Below are positions 24,851 to 34,478 of a stretch of 47,570 bases of DNA, piece after piece. Both the position numbers and the translations under genes were made by a program. The notes below the pieces were generated by a model that saw only the letters and a program-made list of their open reading frames with translations, ran no database searches and was not told where the DNA came from. The stretch is from NCBI GenBank assembly GCA_041580235.1, contig JBFGEG010000015.1, positions 1 through 47,570 on the forward strand, given 5' to 3'. Within the stretch, counting starts at the first letter, position 1. Each line of letters opens with the position of its first letter. Source of the DNA: JADFOJ01 sp041580235. Lineage in GTDB: Bacteria; Planctomycetota; Phycisphaerae; Phycisphaerales; SM1A02.

Positions 24851-25828
24851 ATGGCCGAGACCGCCGAGAGCATCAAGGCCGATCAGTACCTCGCACCAGA
24901 GACCCTGGTGCAGCTGGCCCCGTTCGAGCTGCGGGCCAAGATGATCGTCGAGGGCGTCATGAGCGGCATGCACCGCTCGCCCTACCAGGGCATGGCGGTG
25001 GAGTTCGCCGAGCACCGCCAGTACGTGCCGGGCGATGACCTCAAGCACCTCGACTGGAAGGTCTATGGTCGCTCCGACAAGCTCTACGTCAAGCAATACC
25101 ACCAGGAGACGAATCTCGACGTCATTCTGATGGTCGACGCCTCGGCGTCGATGAGCTTCGGAACGCTGAGAGCAAAGAAGGGCTGGGGCGGCACCGCCGC
25201 CAGCAAGGGGCGCGGTGTCTGGACGAAGTTCGACCACGCCACCGCGGCGGCGGCCGCCATCGCCTACCTCTCCCTGCACCAGCAGGACCGCGTGGGGCTC
25301 GCCGTTTACGCCGACGAGCTCAAGGCCATGGTCAGCCGCAGCGGTGCCCGCGGCCAGTGGCGCCGCATCGTCACGGCGCTGAGCGGCGAGCCCGTCGACG
25401 CGGCGACCAACCTGAGCAAGGTCACCGACCAGGTGCTCGGCAAGATCAGCAACCGCGCGCTGTTCGTGATCATCTCCGATCTCTTCGAAGACCTCGAAGC
25501 CATTCGCCAGGCGCTGGCTCGGCTCCGCCACCGGCGCCACGACGTGATCCTGCTGCAGACGCTCGATCGCGAGGAGCTCCGGTTCCGGTTCGCCCAGCCG
25601 GCGCCGTTCGTCGGCCTGGAAGGGGAGGGACGCCTCAGGATCGATCCGCGGGCACTGCGTCAGGCGTACCTCGACGCACTGCGGCAGCACATCCACGAGG
25701 TCAACCGCATCGCCCTGTCGTTCGGCTTCGATCACCATCAGCTGGACACGCACGAGTCGGTCGGCCCGGCCCTGGCATATCTGCTCGCTCGCCGGAACGT
25801 GCACATCAAGAGAAGCAAGGCGGGATGA
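24851..25828 (+). CDS. DUF58 domain protein
   Basis: A 325-aa soluble protein with the DUF58 hallmark 'FAEHRQYVPGDDLKHLDWKV' followed by a vWA-like part. The metal site reads 'MVDASASMS' (DxSxS intact), so it should bind a divalent cation. DUF58 proteins nearly always sit beside MoxR and are thought to be its adaptor or substrate. No membrane segment is seen, so it acts in the cytoplasm with MoxR. Confidence 0.95.
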   Translation: MAETAESIKADQYLAPETLVQLAPFELRAKMIVEGVMSGMHRSPYQGMAVEFAEHRQYVPGDDLKHLDWKVYGRSDKLYVKQYHQETNLDVILMVDASASMSFGTLRAKKGWGGTAASKGRGVWTKFDHATAAAAAIAYLSLHQQDRVGLAVYADELKAMVSRSGARGQWRRIVTALSGEPVDAATNLSKVTDQVLGKISNRALFVIISDLFEDLEAIRQALARLRHRRHDVILLQTLDREELRFRFAQPAPFVGLEGEGRLRIDPRALRQAYLDALRQHIHEVNRIALSFGFDHHQLDTHESVGPALAYLLARRNVHIKRSKAG

Positions 25829-25880
25829 TGGGCGAGGCGCGAACGCACGGAGATCCCAAGCTGCGCAGGAGCAGGCCGGC

Positions 25881-28112
25881 ATGACGTTTGTCACCATGGG
25901 TCTGCTCATTGCGGGCGCGGTCGCGATGGCCGTTCCCGTTCTGATTCACCTGCTGAGCCGTCAGCGGCGACGGCCGATCGAGTGGGCGGCGATGCGTTTC
26001 CTGCTTGAGGCCCTGCGCAAGCACCGCCGCCGTCTGCAGATCGAGCAGCTCCTGCTGCTGGCCGTGCGGTGCCTGATTCTGCTGCTGCTGGGGGCGGCCC
26101 TGGCCCGGCCGTTCCTGGAGTCGGCGGGGCTGCTGGAGGGCGGCGGCGCCAGAGTCGTCTATCTCGTGATCGACAACGGGCTCGCCTCAGGCGTCCGCGG
26201 CGACACCGAGAGGCCGCAGCGCACGGCGCTGGCCGCTTCGATCGACACCGCGGTGCAGATCGTGGAGTCGCTCGGCCCCGGCGACCGCGTGGGTGTGATC
26301 ACCGCGGCGCGGCCGGCAATGGGCGTGGTGGTCCCGCCCTCGGGCGATCACCGGGCCATCGTCGAGCTGCTCCGGGGTATCGAGCCCGCGGAGGCGCCGA
26401 CCGATCTGGCGGCAGCGCTACCGCTGCTGAACCGGGCCCTGGAAGAGGCGAGCGGCGAGCGCGTGGTGGCGTACCTGCTCAGTGAGTTTCGCGCGGGGTC
26501 CGCCCCTCTCGAGGCGACACTGCCGCGCATCGTGTCCGGCGACGCGTCGGCGCCGGTGCTGCTGGCCGCCGAGGCCGTCCAGCGGATGGCCCCCAACGTT
26601 CAAGTCGTCTCCGTCGAGCCGTTGCGGGGTCTCGTGCTCGCCGGCGGCGAGGAGGGAACGGGCCAGGTCACCGTCGAGCTCGCCCGCTGCGGCGGCGAGC
26701 TGCCCCGCGACGTCAGCCGCGTGCGGCTCGTCGGGGAGGGGCTCCCGCCCGTCGAGCCCAAGACGGTCCAGTGGTCCCCCGGCCAGCTCGCGGCCCAGGT
26801 CGATTTCGTGGTGAACCTGGCGGGCCGCGGCGACGGCGGGATCTCGCTTGCCGCGGCGATCGACGACGACGCCCTCGCCGCCGACAACACCCGTCACACG
26901 ACGCTGCTCTCACGCAACAAGGTGCGGGCGCTTCTGCTGGACCGGCGCAGCTTCGGCACCGACCCGGAGATCGATCGTCTTCGTGCCGGCCAGTGGATTC
27001 AGCGTGCCCTGCAACCGTCGGACCGCAGTCCCATCGACGTCGTCGAGGTGGACCCCGCCGCGCTGGACACGGTCGACGTCCGCGGCGCCGACGTCGTGGT
27101 GGCCACGCGCCCCGACCTGCTGACCGGCAGAGGCTGGGACGTGCTTCGCTCGTTCGTGAACGATGGCGGTCTGCTGCTCGTGACGCCGCCGGGCGGCAGC
27201 AACGTGCACCCCTGGACCACCCGGCTCACGGAGACTCTCGGCCTGCCGTGGCGGATCGATCTTGAGGTCGCCGAGCCGCCGGTTCCTCTCATCCTGGCCA
27301 ACGAGCAGCCCGCGTCGGAGCTGATGCGGCTGATCTCGGCCGACCTCGCCGACCTCGCGCGACCGGTGACGGTGGCGCGGGTGCTGCCCGTCGACCCGCA
27401 GCAGGCCCGCGGCGCGACAATCGTCGCCTTCGCCGACGGCTCGCCGCTGGTGATTGCCGGCAGCCCCCGGGCGAGCGACGATTTCGGTGACACGCCCGGC
27501 GGGCAGGGGCTCGTCGTCTATCTGGCGACCAGCCTCGACCTGGGATGGACCAACTTGCCGGCGCAGCCGTTGATGGTGCCGCTGGTTCACGAGCTGCTCA
27601 AGCAGGGCATCGGCCTCATCCGGACCTCCCAGCGCTACTCGGTGGGAGAGCAGCCTGCCTTGGGGCTCGGCGCCGCCGCCGCGTCGCTTCAGGACCCCCG
27701 CGGTCAAACGATCGCGATCAACGCCACGGGTCTTCCCGAAGTCGCCCTGGGTCGTTCAGGCCTGTACGGCGTCTTCGACCACGGCAAGCAGCGGATAGGC
27801 TCGGTGGCGGTCAACATCGATACGGCGGCGGGCCGCACCGACCCGCAGGACCCCGCCGCAGTGACCGAGTGGCTCGGCAAGTCCGGCGGGTGGGTGACCT
27901 TTGACTCGGACGATCCCGCGGCGGCCCTTCGGACCGCCGAGAGCGGCGCGCCTCTGGCGGCCCTTCTGCTCATGGCGGTGCTGGCCCTGATCGTGATCGA
28001 GACTGCCCTGGCCCGCTGGTTCAGTCACGCCCATCGTCTGGGCGCGGCGGGCGGCATCACGGTGAGTGACGAAATGGCGGAGGCGGCGGCGATGGCGCCG
28101 CACGGACACTGA
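25881..28112 (+). CDS. BatA-like membrane protein with degenerate vWA domain
   Basis: A 743-aa protein. The N-terminus is the BatA aerotolerance-type membrane region: a first segment ('LLIAGAVAMAVPVLIHLLS'), 'RRRPIEWAAMRFLLEALRKH' and a second segment ('LILLLLGAALARPFL'). A vWA-like domain follows, but its metal site reads 'VIDNGLASG' where DxSxS is expected, so metal binding is probably lost. A further domain looks like the glutamine-amidotransferase-like fold ('DVVVATRPDLLTG', 'NDGGLLLVTPPGG'). A membrane segment lies near the C-terminus ('ALLLMAVLALIVIETALA'). An SD (AGGAG) precedes ATG 25881. It probably anchors the MoxR complex at the membrane. Confidence 0.85.
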   Translation: MTFVTMGLLIAGAVAMAVPVLIHLLSRQRRRPIEWAAMRFLLEALRKHRRRLQIEQLLLLAVRCLILLLLGAALARPFLESAGLLEGGGARVVYLVIDNGLASGVRGDTERPQRTALAASIDTAVQIVESLGPGDRVGVITAARPAMGVVVPPSGDHRAIVELLRGIEPAEAPTDLAAALPLLNRALEEASGERVVAYLLSEFRAGSAPLEATLPRIVSGDASAPVLLAAEAVQRMAPNVQVVSVEPLRGLVLAGGEEGTGQVTVELARCGGELPRDVSRVRLVGEGLPPVEPKTVQWSPGQLAAQVDFVVNLAGRGDGGISLAAAIDDDALAADNTRHTTLLSRNKVRALLLDRRSFGTDPEIDRLRAGQWIQRALQPSDRSPIDVVEVDPAALDTVDVRGADVVVATRPDLLTGRGWDVLRSFVNDGGLLLVTPPGGSNVHPWTTRLTETLGLPWRIDLEVAEPPVPLILANEQPASELMRLISADLADLARPVTVARVLPVDPQQARGATIVAFADGSPLVIAGSPRASDDFGDTPGGQGLVVYLATSLDLGWTNLPAQPLMVPLVHELLKQGIGLIRTSQRYSVGEQPALGLGAAAASLQDPRGQTIAINATGLPEVALGRSGLYGVFDHGKQRIGSVAVNIDTAAGRTDPQDPAAVTEWLGKSGGWVTFDSDDPAAALRTAESGAPLAALLLMAVLALIVIETALARWFSHAHRLGAAGGITVSDEMAEAAAMAPHGH

Positions 28113-28113
28113 G

Positions 28114-30495
28114 ATGAGCAGCCCCCTCGCACGATGGCTTCTGGACCTCGACGTGATCCCGGCGAACGCCGAGGGGCTGCGTCTGGTGTGGGAGCACCCC
28201 TGGCCGGCGTGGGTGTGGCTGGTGCTGATCATGACGGCCGGCGTCCTTGCCGCGTGGAGTTATTCACGGCTGCTGGGCAACGCCCGCGGTCGCTTCATCC
28301 TCGCGGGCACCCGGCTCGTGCTGGTGATTCTGGTTCTGGTCATCGTCAGCGGCCCCATGCTGGAGCTGCCGCGTGAGACCGTCGAGCAGGACTGGGTCCT
28401 CATGCTCGTCGATCGCAGCGCCTCCATGGGGATCAACGACGTCGACGACGGGCGGGGCGGCGACGCCCTGGAAAGACGCCGCAGCCGCGACGAGCAGCTG
28501 CGGGGGCTGCTCGCAGAGCACGCCGACATGTGGAGCACGCTCGCCGAATCGCGCCACGTCGTGTGGCTCGGCTTTCACGACGGCGCGTTCGATCTTGCTC
28601 CCGCGGAGGACGGGGATGCAGCCCCGGCCCTGCCCGTCGCGCTCAACGACGCCGACGGAAGCCGCACGCGTCTCAACGCCGCCCTGCAGCAGGCCCTTCA
28701 GCGGGCCGCGGCTCGCGCGCTCAGCGGCGTGGTCGTCTTCTCCGACGGGCGGACCACCGAGCCCCCCACCCGGGCCGCCATCCGGCGGCTGCGCAGCGAC
28801 AAGGTCGGTGTCTTCGCGGTGCCCCTGGGTTCGGCGCGACCACTGGGCGATCTCGCCATCCGGCGCGTGGAATCGCCGCGCCGCGCCTTTGTGCGCGACA
28901 AGGTGCCGGTCGTCGTGCAGCTCGATCAGCTCGGAACTGCCGCCGCCGGCGCCGGGGCGACGATCAAGCTCATCGACGCGAGCGGCCCCGGCGACGAAGG
29001 CATCGTCCTCGACGAGGTGGAGCTCCCCGCCGACGGTGACCCGCTGAAGCGCGTCACCCTGACCGCCGAGCCGCAGCTCGCCGGCGAAGCGACGTGGCGC
29101 GTCGTGGTGGAGACCGATCCGCCGGACCTCATCGCCGACAACAACATCAAGACCTTCGTGATCGAGCTCATCGATCGGCCGCTGCGGATCCTGTTTGTCG
29201 AGGGCTACCCTCGCTGGGAGTACCGCTATCTCAAGAACCTCCTGATCCGCGAGAAGTCGATCGAGAGCTCGGTGATGCTCATCTCAGCGGATCGCGACTT
29301 CGCCCAGGAGGGCAACCAGCCCATCACCCGCCTGCCGCGCTCACCAGAGGAGTTCGCGCCGTTCGACGTCATCGTGCTCGGCGACGTCCCCGGCACGTTC
29401 TTCTCGCCCGAGCAGCTGGAGATGATCCGCGAGCACGTCGCCCGGCGTGGCGCGGGGTTGCTGTGGATGGGCGGCGAGCGGTTCACGCCACGCACCTTCG
29501 CCGGCACGGCGCTGGCGGACCTGCTGCCGCTTCGTGGAACCCTCAGCCTCCCGGAGATCGGCCGCCCCGTGAACATGGTCCCGACGGAGCTCGCCACGCG
29601 GCTGGGGCTCCTGCGTCTCGGCGGCGTCGATGGCCGTGACTGGCCGGCCGAGCTGGCCGATCCGACCGCGGGCTGGTCGAAGCTGTACTGGGCGCAGCGG
29701 ATCGAGCCCGGCCGGCTCAAGCCGACGGCGGAGGTCCTGGCCGAGACGGTCAACGAGTTCCGAAACGCCCGGCTGCCGCTGGTCGTCCAGATGCGTTACG
29801 GCGCCGGGCAGATCATCTACGTCGCCACCGACGAGATCTGGCGATGGCGCTACGGCCGCGGTGAGCTGCTGCCGGAGCGCTTCTGGGTGCAGATCCTGCG
29901 ACGGCTCGGACGCGAGAGCCTCGCCAGCTCGGAGGAGGCGGCCACCCTGGAGGTCAACCCCCGACGGCTGACCACCAGCCAGGTCATGCTCATCGACCTG
30001 GACCTGCTGGACGCGAGCCTGTTCGATGACGGGCTCAAGACCGTCCCCGCCGTCGTGGAGACGGCCGAAGGCCAGACCGTCGCCGAGCTCGACCTGCGGC
30101 GAGTCGACCCCGGCGACGACACGCGCCGCGACCGCGCTGCGAGCTACGCCGCGACGTACCGACCGGGCGTCACCGGACAGCTCCGCGTGCGGGTCGACGA
30201 CCCGACACTCGGCGGGCGCCGGCTGCAGGTCCCCGTGGAGGTCTTCACGCCCGACGACGAGCTGCGCCGCCCCGAAACCGACCACCGTCTTCTGGAGGCG
30301 CTCGCGGCCGAGACGGGCGGGCAGGTCCTGATGCCCGACGAGCTCGGCCAGCTCGCCGAGCTGCTGCCCAACCGGACCGTGCGCACGATGAATCCGCTCA
30401 CGGAGCGCATCTGGGACACACCCCTGGCCTTCGCCCTCATCCTGCTGGTCCTCGCCGGCGAGTGGATCGGGCGGAAGGTGATCCGGCTGGCGTGA
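28114..30495 (+). CDS. Membrane vWA-domain protein with amidotransferase-like domain
   Basis: A 793-aa protein with two N-terminal membrane segments ('VWLVLIMTAGVLAAWSYS', 'LVLVILVLVIVSGPML') and a vWA domain whose metal site 'LVDRSASMG' is intact, unlike its upstream neighbour. From about residue 350 a class-I-amidotransferase-like Rossmann region follows ('ILFVEGYPRWEYRYLKNLL', 'FDVIVLGDVPGTFFSPEQ', 'RGAGLLWMGGE') that lacks a clear Cys-His-Glu triad. A last membrane segment lies near the end ('LAFALILLVLAGEWIG'). The start at 28114 is 1 nt after the previous stop; the longer frame begins inside that gene. Confidence 0.85.
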   Translation: MSSPLARWLLDLDVIPANAEGLRLVWEHPWPAWVWLVLIMTAGVLAAWSYSRLLGNARGRFILAGTRLVLVILVLVIVSGPMLELPRETVEQDWVLMLVDRSASMGINDVDDGRGGDALERRRSRDEQLRGLLAEHADMWSTLAESRHVVWLGFHDGAFDLAPAEDGDAAPALPVALNDADGSRTRLNAALQQALQRAAARALSGVVVFSDGRTTEPPTRAAIRRLRSDKVGVFAVPLGSARPLGDLAIRRVESPRRAFVRDKVPVVVQLDQLGTAAAGAGATIKLIDASGPGDEGIVLDEVELPADGDPLKRVTLTAEPQLAGEATWRVVVETDPPDLIADNNIKTFVIELIDRPLRILFVEGYPRWEYRYLKNLLIREKSIESSVMLISADRDFAQEGNQPITRLPRSPEEFAPFDVIVLGDVPGTFFSPEQLEMIREHVARRGAGLLWMGGERFTPRTFAGTALADLLPLRGTLSLPEIGRPVNMVPTELATRLGLLRLGGVDGRDWPAELADPTAGWSKLYWAQRIEPGRLKPTAEVLAETVNEFRNARLPLVVQMRYGAGQIIYVATDEIWRWRYGRGELLPERFWVQILRRLGRESLASSEEAATLEVNPRRLTTSQVMLIDLDLLDASLFDDGLKTVPAVVETAEGQTVAELDLRRVDPGDDTRRDRAASYAATYRPGVTGQLRVRVDDPTLGGRRLQVPVEVFTPDDELRRPETDHRLLEALAAETGGQVLMPDELGQLAELLPNRTVRTMNPLTERIWDTPLAFALILLVLAGEWIGRKVIRLA

Positions 30496-30840
30496 GAAGC
30501 AAGGGGTTCGGGGTCAGGGTTCAGTGGTCAGGGAAGACTGAGTCCGGGACCGGCAGGACGCCGACGGCAGTACGAGAGAACATCCATCGCACCGGTGCCG
30601 CTGGCTGCCTGCTGCTCGTGCGGTGGGAGCATGGTGAAGATCGTCGGGGGTTCGCACCTCATCGCCAGCCACCCCGTCCAATTCCGGGACTTGCGGACTG
30701 CATCCGATGGCGTGGAGACACCTCGCCTGGGGCGGCCATTTCCGCTTGGGGATGGGCCCCCTCGGGGCCGATACCATTATCGGGCGGGTTCTGGGGCCCG
30801 ATGCCGCGGCTGATGCGGTAAGTCCCCGGGGGTCACGACG
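30496..30840 (+). other. 345-nt intergenic region inside the MoxR-vWA operon
   Basis: No credible gene is seen here. It starts with a GGGTTC/GGGTCAG repeat (30503-30533) and a segment that recurs near 43421. It also holds the hairpin CCGATA-CCAT-TATCGG (30768-30783), which overlaps possible -10 sequence (TACCAT). The gap may mark an internal promoter or processing point that splits the operon into 23771-30495 and 30841-37556. Confidence 0.6.
30503..30533 (+). repeat. GGGTCAG/GGGTTCAG short degenerate repeat
   Basis: About four imperfect copies of a G-rich GGGTTCAG/GTGGTCAG unit. It is followed at 30530 by 'agggaagactgagtccggga'; a similar pair (GGGGCCA/GGGTCAG, then 'agggaagacagggtcccgg') lies at 43350-43438. 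It looks like a dispersed extragenic repeat family. Confidence 0.5.
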
Positions 30841-33800
30841 ATGCGCGAGGTCATCCAACAACTCGAGCACATCCGGCGCCGCAGCCGCGCCATGCTCTTG
30901 GGGCAGCGGCTGGCGGTGATCGTCGCGTGGATCATCGCGATCGCTCTGGTTCTCATCGGGATGGACTACCTGCTGCGGCTGCCCGGCATCGCGCGGCTCG
31001 TGCTGCTGCTGGGCGGCGCGGGCGCCCTGGGCTGGGCGTTGTGGACGTACTTCCGGCCGGCCGTTCGCTTCCGGCCGGGGCTGACCGATCTGGCTTTGCG
31101 GGCGGAGGCGACCTTCCCCTCCGTGGCCGGACGCCTTGCCTCGAGCGTCGAGTTCGCCGCCGCGGGCACGGACAAGACCAACCCGCTCGCGGCCCGCAGC
31201 GTTCTGGACACGGAGCGTCGGCTGACCGGCGAAGCGCTGTCCCGCGTGATCAGCGGCGACCGGACGTGGCGATCGACCGGGGTCATGATCGGCGTGCTGG
31301 CGGTTGCCGCCACATGCATCATCGTCTACCCGACCGCGGCGGGCACCGGTCTGGCCCGGCTCTTTGCACCGTTCGGCGCGACCGAGTGGCCCGCCCGCAC
31401 CGGCGTCGTCTCGCTGATGCACGAGGTGGTCGGCGAGAACCTCGTGCATCCGCGCGGGCAGGCGCTGCCGCTGCGGGCCAGGGTCACCAAGGGCGAGCCC
31501 GATTACGTGGTCGCCCGCTACCGACTCGAGATGGACGGCGACTGGGAGGCGTGGAATCGGATCGTGCTGACCGACCAGGGCGGGCACGTCCACGAGCGGC
31601 TGGTGGACACGACTGCCGACGCGATCGACTTCTACTTCGAGACCCGCGACGCGAGCACGAAACGCGAGCGGATCACGCTGGCAGCGCCGCCCGCCGTGCT
31701 GCGGGCGTCCCTCACCGTCACCCCGCCGTCCTACGCCGGCGCGTGGTTCAGCCCGCTGGAAGCGGATCTCGGCCCCGGGCTCGACGAGCGGGCGATCACC
31801 GAGACGCCCTCGCTGGTCGGCTCGGACGTCACCCTCGTGCTGGAGTTCAACAAGCCGATTCCGCTGCCCGAGGGCGGCCAGACGCTGCGCGAGCTGCTCG
31901 GCTGGGACGCGACCGAACCGCCGGGCTCGACGGTGCACGACGTCTTCCCGACGATCTGGACGCTGCGGTGGCGTCTGAGCCAGTCCCGGACACTGAACCT
32001 GCAGCTCGTCGACGAGCACGGCCTGACCAACAACGAGCCGATCGCCTACCGCATCGAGGCGGTCGAGGACCGGCTGCCGAGCGTCACGATCATGGAGCCC
32101 GAGTCCGATGAGCCCGTCCTGCCGACGGCGGTCGTACGGCTCGTGGCCGAGGCGCGCGATGACGTGGCGGTGTCCACGATTGGGCTCGAGGCGAACGTCC
32201 AGGGAGGCGACTCGACCGGGGAGACGCAGCCCGATCTCATGTGGGAGATGTCCGACTGGCTGCACGCAAACACCGGCACCATCGAGGCGGAGCTGGACCT
32301 CGCCCAGCACGAGCTGGTCGAAGGCGACACCGTCCTCGTGCGCGGCGTGGCCGGGGACGTGTTCGAGCTCGACGGGCTGCGGCATCCCGCGGTGCGCTCG
32401 CCGGCGCGGCGTCTTCGGGTCATCTCGGAGCTCGAGCTCGCACGGCGCTTCCGTCGCGAGCTCGGCGTGGTGCGGCAGAACGCGATCCGCATCGAGGCCC
32501 GCCAGGCGGAGCTGGAGGATGACGTGATCAGCGAGGGTCCCCAGCCGGGCGTGGAGCGGGCCCAGGCCCAGATCGCCGAGCGCATCGCCGCCCAGCGGGA
32601 GGTCCTGAGGCAGGTCGCCGGTCGCATGCAGATGAACCGGCTCGACGACGAGCAGCTCGGCTCGCTCGTTCAGCAGGCAGGCGATCTGCTGGACTTCGCG
32701 GGGCGGGCCGCCAACCGCGCGGTGGAGTCGGTCGAGAAGGCCCAGACCGAGCGTCGCCCCGGGGTGCCTGGGGTCGATCGAAGCGAGCCTCCCGTTCCCC
32801 CGGTTGACACCCCAGGTGAACCCCCGGTCGAGCCCGCCGCCTCCGACCAGCTCGCCGCCGAACGCGCAGCCGATCCGTTCGGCAGCATCGACGACCTCGA
32901 CGAGATCGTGAAGGAGCCCGCCGAGGCCGACCGCCCCATCGTCGACGCGCAGCGGGAGGTGCGCGAGGAGCTGACGGACCTGATCACGCTTCTGGATCGC
33001 GATGAGGACACCTGGGTCGCGACACGCCGCCTGGAAGAGCTCATGCAGAGCCAGACCGAGCTCGAGGCGGGGACCGCCGCCACCGGCCGCCGCACGCTGG
33101 GGCGATCCTGGGACGAGCTGACCGCGGGCGAGCAGAGCGACCTGCAACGCATGGCCGAGCGGCAGTCCGACCTCGCCGAGGAGGCGCGCCAGCTCATCGA
33201 GGACCTGCGTCGGCGGGCCGAGGAGCTGGAAGAGGTCGATCCCCAGGGCGCGGAGGCGATGCGGCAGGCTGCCGACAGCGGCGAGCAGCGGGAGCTGAGC
33301 CGCGACATGGAGAACGCTTCGGAGCGTGTGGGCCGCAACCAGATGCGCACCGCCGCCGCCTCTCAGCAGGGCGCGCGGCAGACGCTGCAGGAGATGGTGC
33401 GCGACATGCGCGAGACCTCGCGCGCCAGCGCCGAGGAGCTGCTGCGTCGTCTGGCCAGCCTCATCGAGTCGATCGAACGACTCGTCACGGTCCAGCAGAA
33501 CGAGCTGGCCGGCCTCGAGCGATCCATCGAGACCGGCAGCTTCGCCGGCAGGGACCGGGGCATGATCCGGCTCGCGCAGAACACGCAGACGGTCGCAGCG
33601 GAGGCCCGCACCGCGGGGCAGGAGTCGCGGCGGGTCGCGCGGCTGCTCGATCGGGCCGCCGACGCCCAGGGCTCGGCGGTGATGGCGCTGCGGGCCATGC
33701 CCGTCGAGGCCGAGGAGGCCCTCGAGGCCGAGAACCGCTCGCTGGACCTGCTGCGCGAAGCGCGGGCCCTGGCGGAGGAGCTCGAGCAGGCGGTGGAGCA

Positions 33801-34470
33801 ACGTGAGCTCATGCGGCAGCGGGGCGAGCTCATCGCGGCCTATCGCGAGTTCGCCGAGCGCGAGATCGCCTTGCGGGGCGAGACCATCGCCCTCGTCGAG
33901 AATCGCCCGCTCGACCGACGCGGCCTCATCGAGGCCCGCGGCCAGGGGCGGATCCAGGACGAGATCCGCGTCGGGCTCGACGACCTGCGGGTGAGCACGC
34001 CCGAGGTGCTCGACTCCGCGGTCTTCTCCCACGTGCATGAGCGGATGGACGACTGGGCCCGCGACGTCATCGACGCGCTGGTGGCGGGCGAGGTGTCCGA
34101 CGCGGTCACCGGACGCCAGCAACGCATCGCCGACTCGATCGGGCGGCTGATCGAAGCGATGGAGGACCTGGTCACGCCGCCGGACAAGTTCGCCGGCGAC
34201 CAGCAGCAGGGCGGCGCGGGCGGCACCGGTTCGGAGCAGCAGCCCCCGCTCATCCCCCCCATGGCGGAGCTGATGCTGCTGCGCGGGATGCAGGAGCAGC
34301 TGTACGATCAGACCCGCGTTCTCGACGACCAGACCGACGTGGAGCCCGGCGAGCGCCGATCGCGTCTCGCGGAGCTCGGTGAGGAGCAGCGTGAGCTTCT
34401 GGATCTCGGCCGCCAGATGGCCGAGAGCCTCCAGGGGGACGCGCCCCCGCCCCCGACACCGGACGGATAG
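30841..34470 (+). CDS. Large membrane-anchored coiled-coil protein (DUF4175-like)
   Basis: A 1209-aa protein. Two membrane segments lie near the N-terminus (about 22-42 'LAVIVAWIIAIALVLIGMDY', 50-68), and another possible one near 140-160. Residues about 185-500 are beta-rich with Ig-like features ('LRASLTVTPPSYAGAW', 'SVTIMEPESDEPVLPTA'). From about 515 to the end the sequence is almost all Glu, Gln, Arg, Leu and Ala helix, a very long coiled coil with a Pro-rich break near 650. This plan resembles DUF4175/TIGR02302-like proteins and planctomycete proteins found beside MoxR/vWA genes. A probable role is a scaffold across the envelope. The long open frame on the opposite strand is a shadow. 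Confidence 0.8.
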   Translation: MREVIQQLEHIRRRSRAMLLGQRLAVIVAWIIAIALVLIGMDYLLRLPGIARLVLLLGGAGALGWALWTYFRPAVRFRPGLTDLALRAEATFPSVAGRLASSVEFAAAGTDKTNPLAARSVLDTERRLTGEALSRVISGDRTWRSTGVMIGVLAVAATCIIVYPTAAGTGLARLFAPFGATEWPARTGVVSLMHEVVGENLVHPRGQALPLRARVTKGEPDYVVARYRLEMDGDWEAWNRIVLTDQGGHVHERLVDTTADAIDFYFETRDASTKRERITLAAPPAVLRASLTVTPPSYAGAWFSPLEADLGPGLDERAITETPSLVGSDVTLVLEFNKPIPLPEGGQTLRELLGWDATEPPGSTVHDVFPTIWTLRWRLSQSRTLNLQLVDEHGLTNNEPIAYRIEAVEDRLPSVTIMEPESDEPVLPTAVVRLVAEARDDVAVSTIGLEANVQGGDSTGETQPDLMWEMSDWLHANTGTIEAELDLAQHELVEGDTVLVRGVAGDVFELDGLRHPAVRSPARRLRVISELELARRFRRELGVVRQNAIRIEARQAELEDDVISEGPQPGVERAQAQIAERIAAQREVLRQVAGRMQMNRLDDEQLGSLVQQAGDLLDFAGRAANRAVESVEKAQTERRPGVPGVDRSEPPVPPVDTPGEPPVEPAASDQLAAERAADPFGSIDDLDEIVKEPAEADRPIVDAQREVREELTDLITLLDRDEDTWVATRRLEELMQSQTELEAGTAATGRRTLGRSWDELTAGEQSDLQRMAERQSDLAEEARQLIEDLRRRAEELEEVDPQGAEAMRQAADSGEQRELSRDMENASERVGRNQMRTAAASQQGARQTLQEMVRDMRETSRASAEELLRRLASLIESIERLVTVQQNELAGLERSIETGSFAGRDRGMIRLAQNTQTVAAEARTAGQESRRVARLLDRAADAQGSAVMALRAMPVEAEEALEAENRSLDLLREARALAEELEQAVEQRELMRQRGELIAAYREFAEREIALRGETIALVENRPLDRRGLIEARGQGRIQDEIRVGLDDLRVSTPEVLDSAVFSHVHERMDDWARDVIDALVAGEVSDAVTGRQQRIADSIGRLIEAMEDLVTPPDKFAGDQQQGGAGGTGSEQQPPLIPPMAELMLLRGMQEQLYDQTRVLDDQTDVEPGERRSRLAELGEEQRELLDLGRQMAESLQGDAPPPPTPDG

Positions 34471-34478
34471 GATCACCC

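Noticed and set aside
30514..34476. A 1320-aa minus-strand open frame opposite the coiled-coil protein
   Set aside because: The plus-strand protein has membrane segments and coiled-coil periodicity and is in an operon. The minus frame is Leu/Arg/His shadow sequence without motifs.
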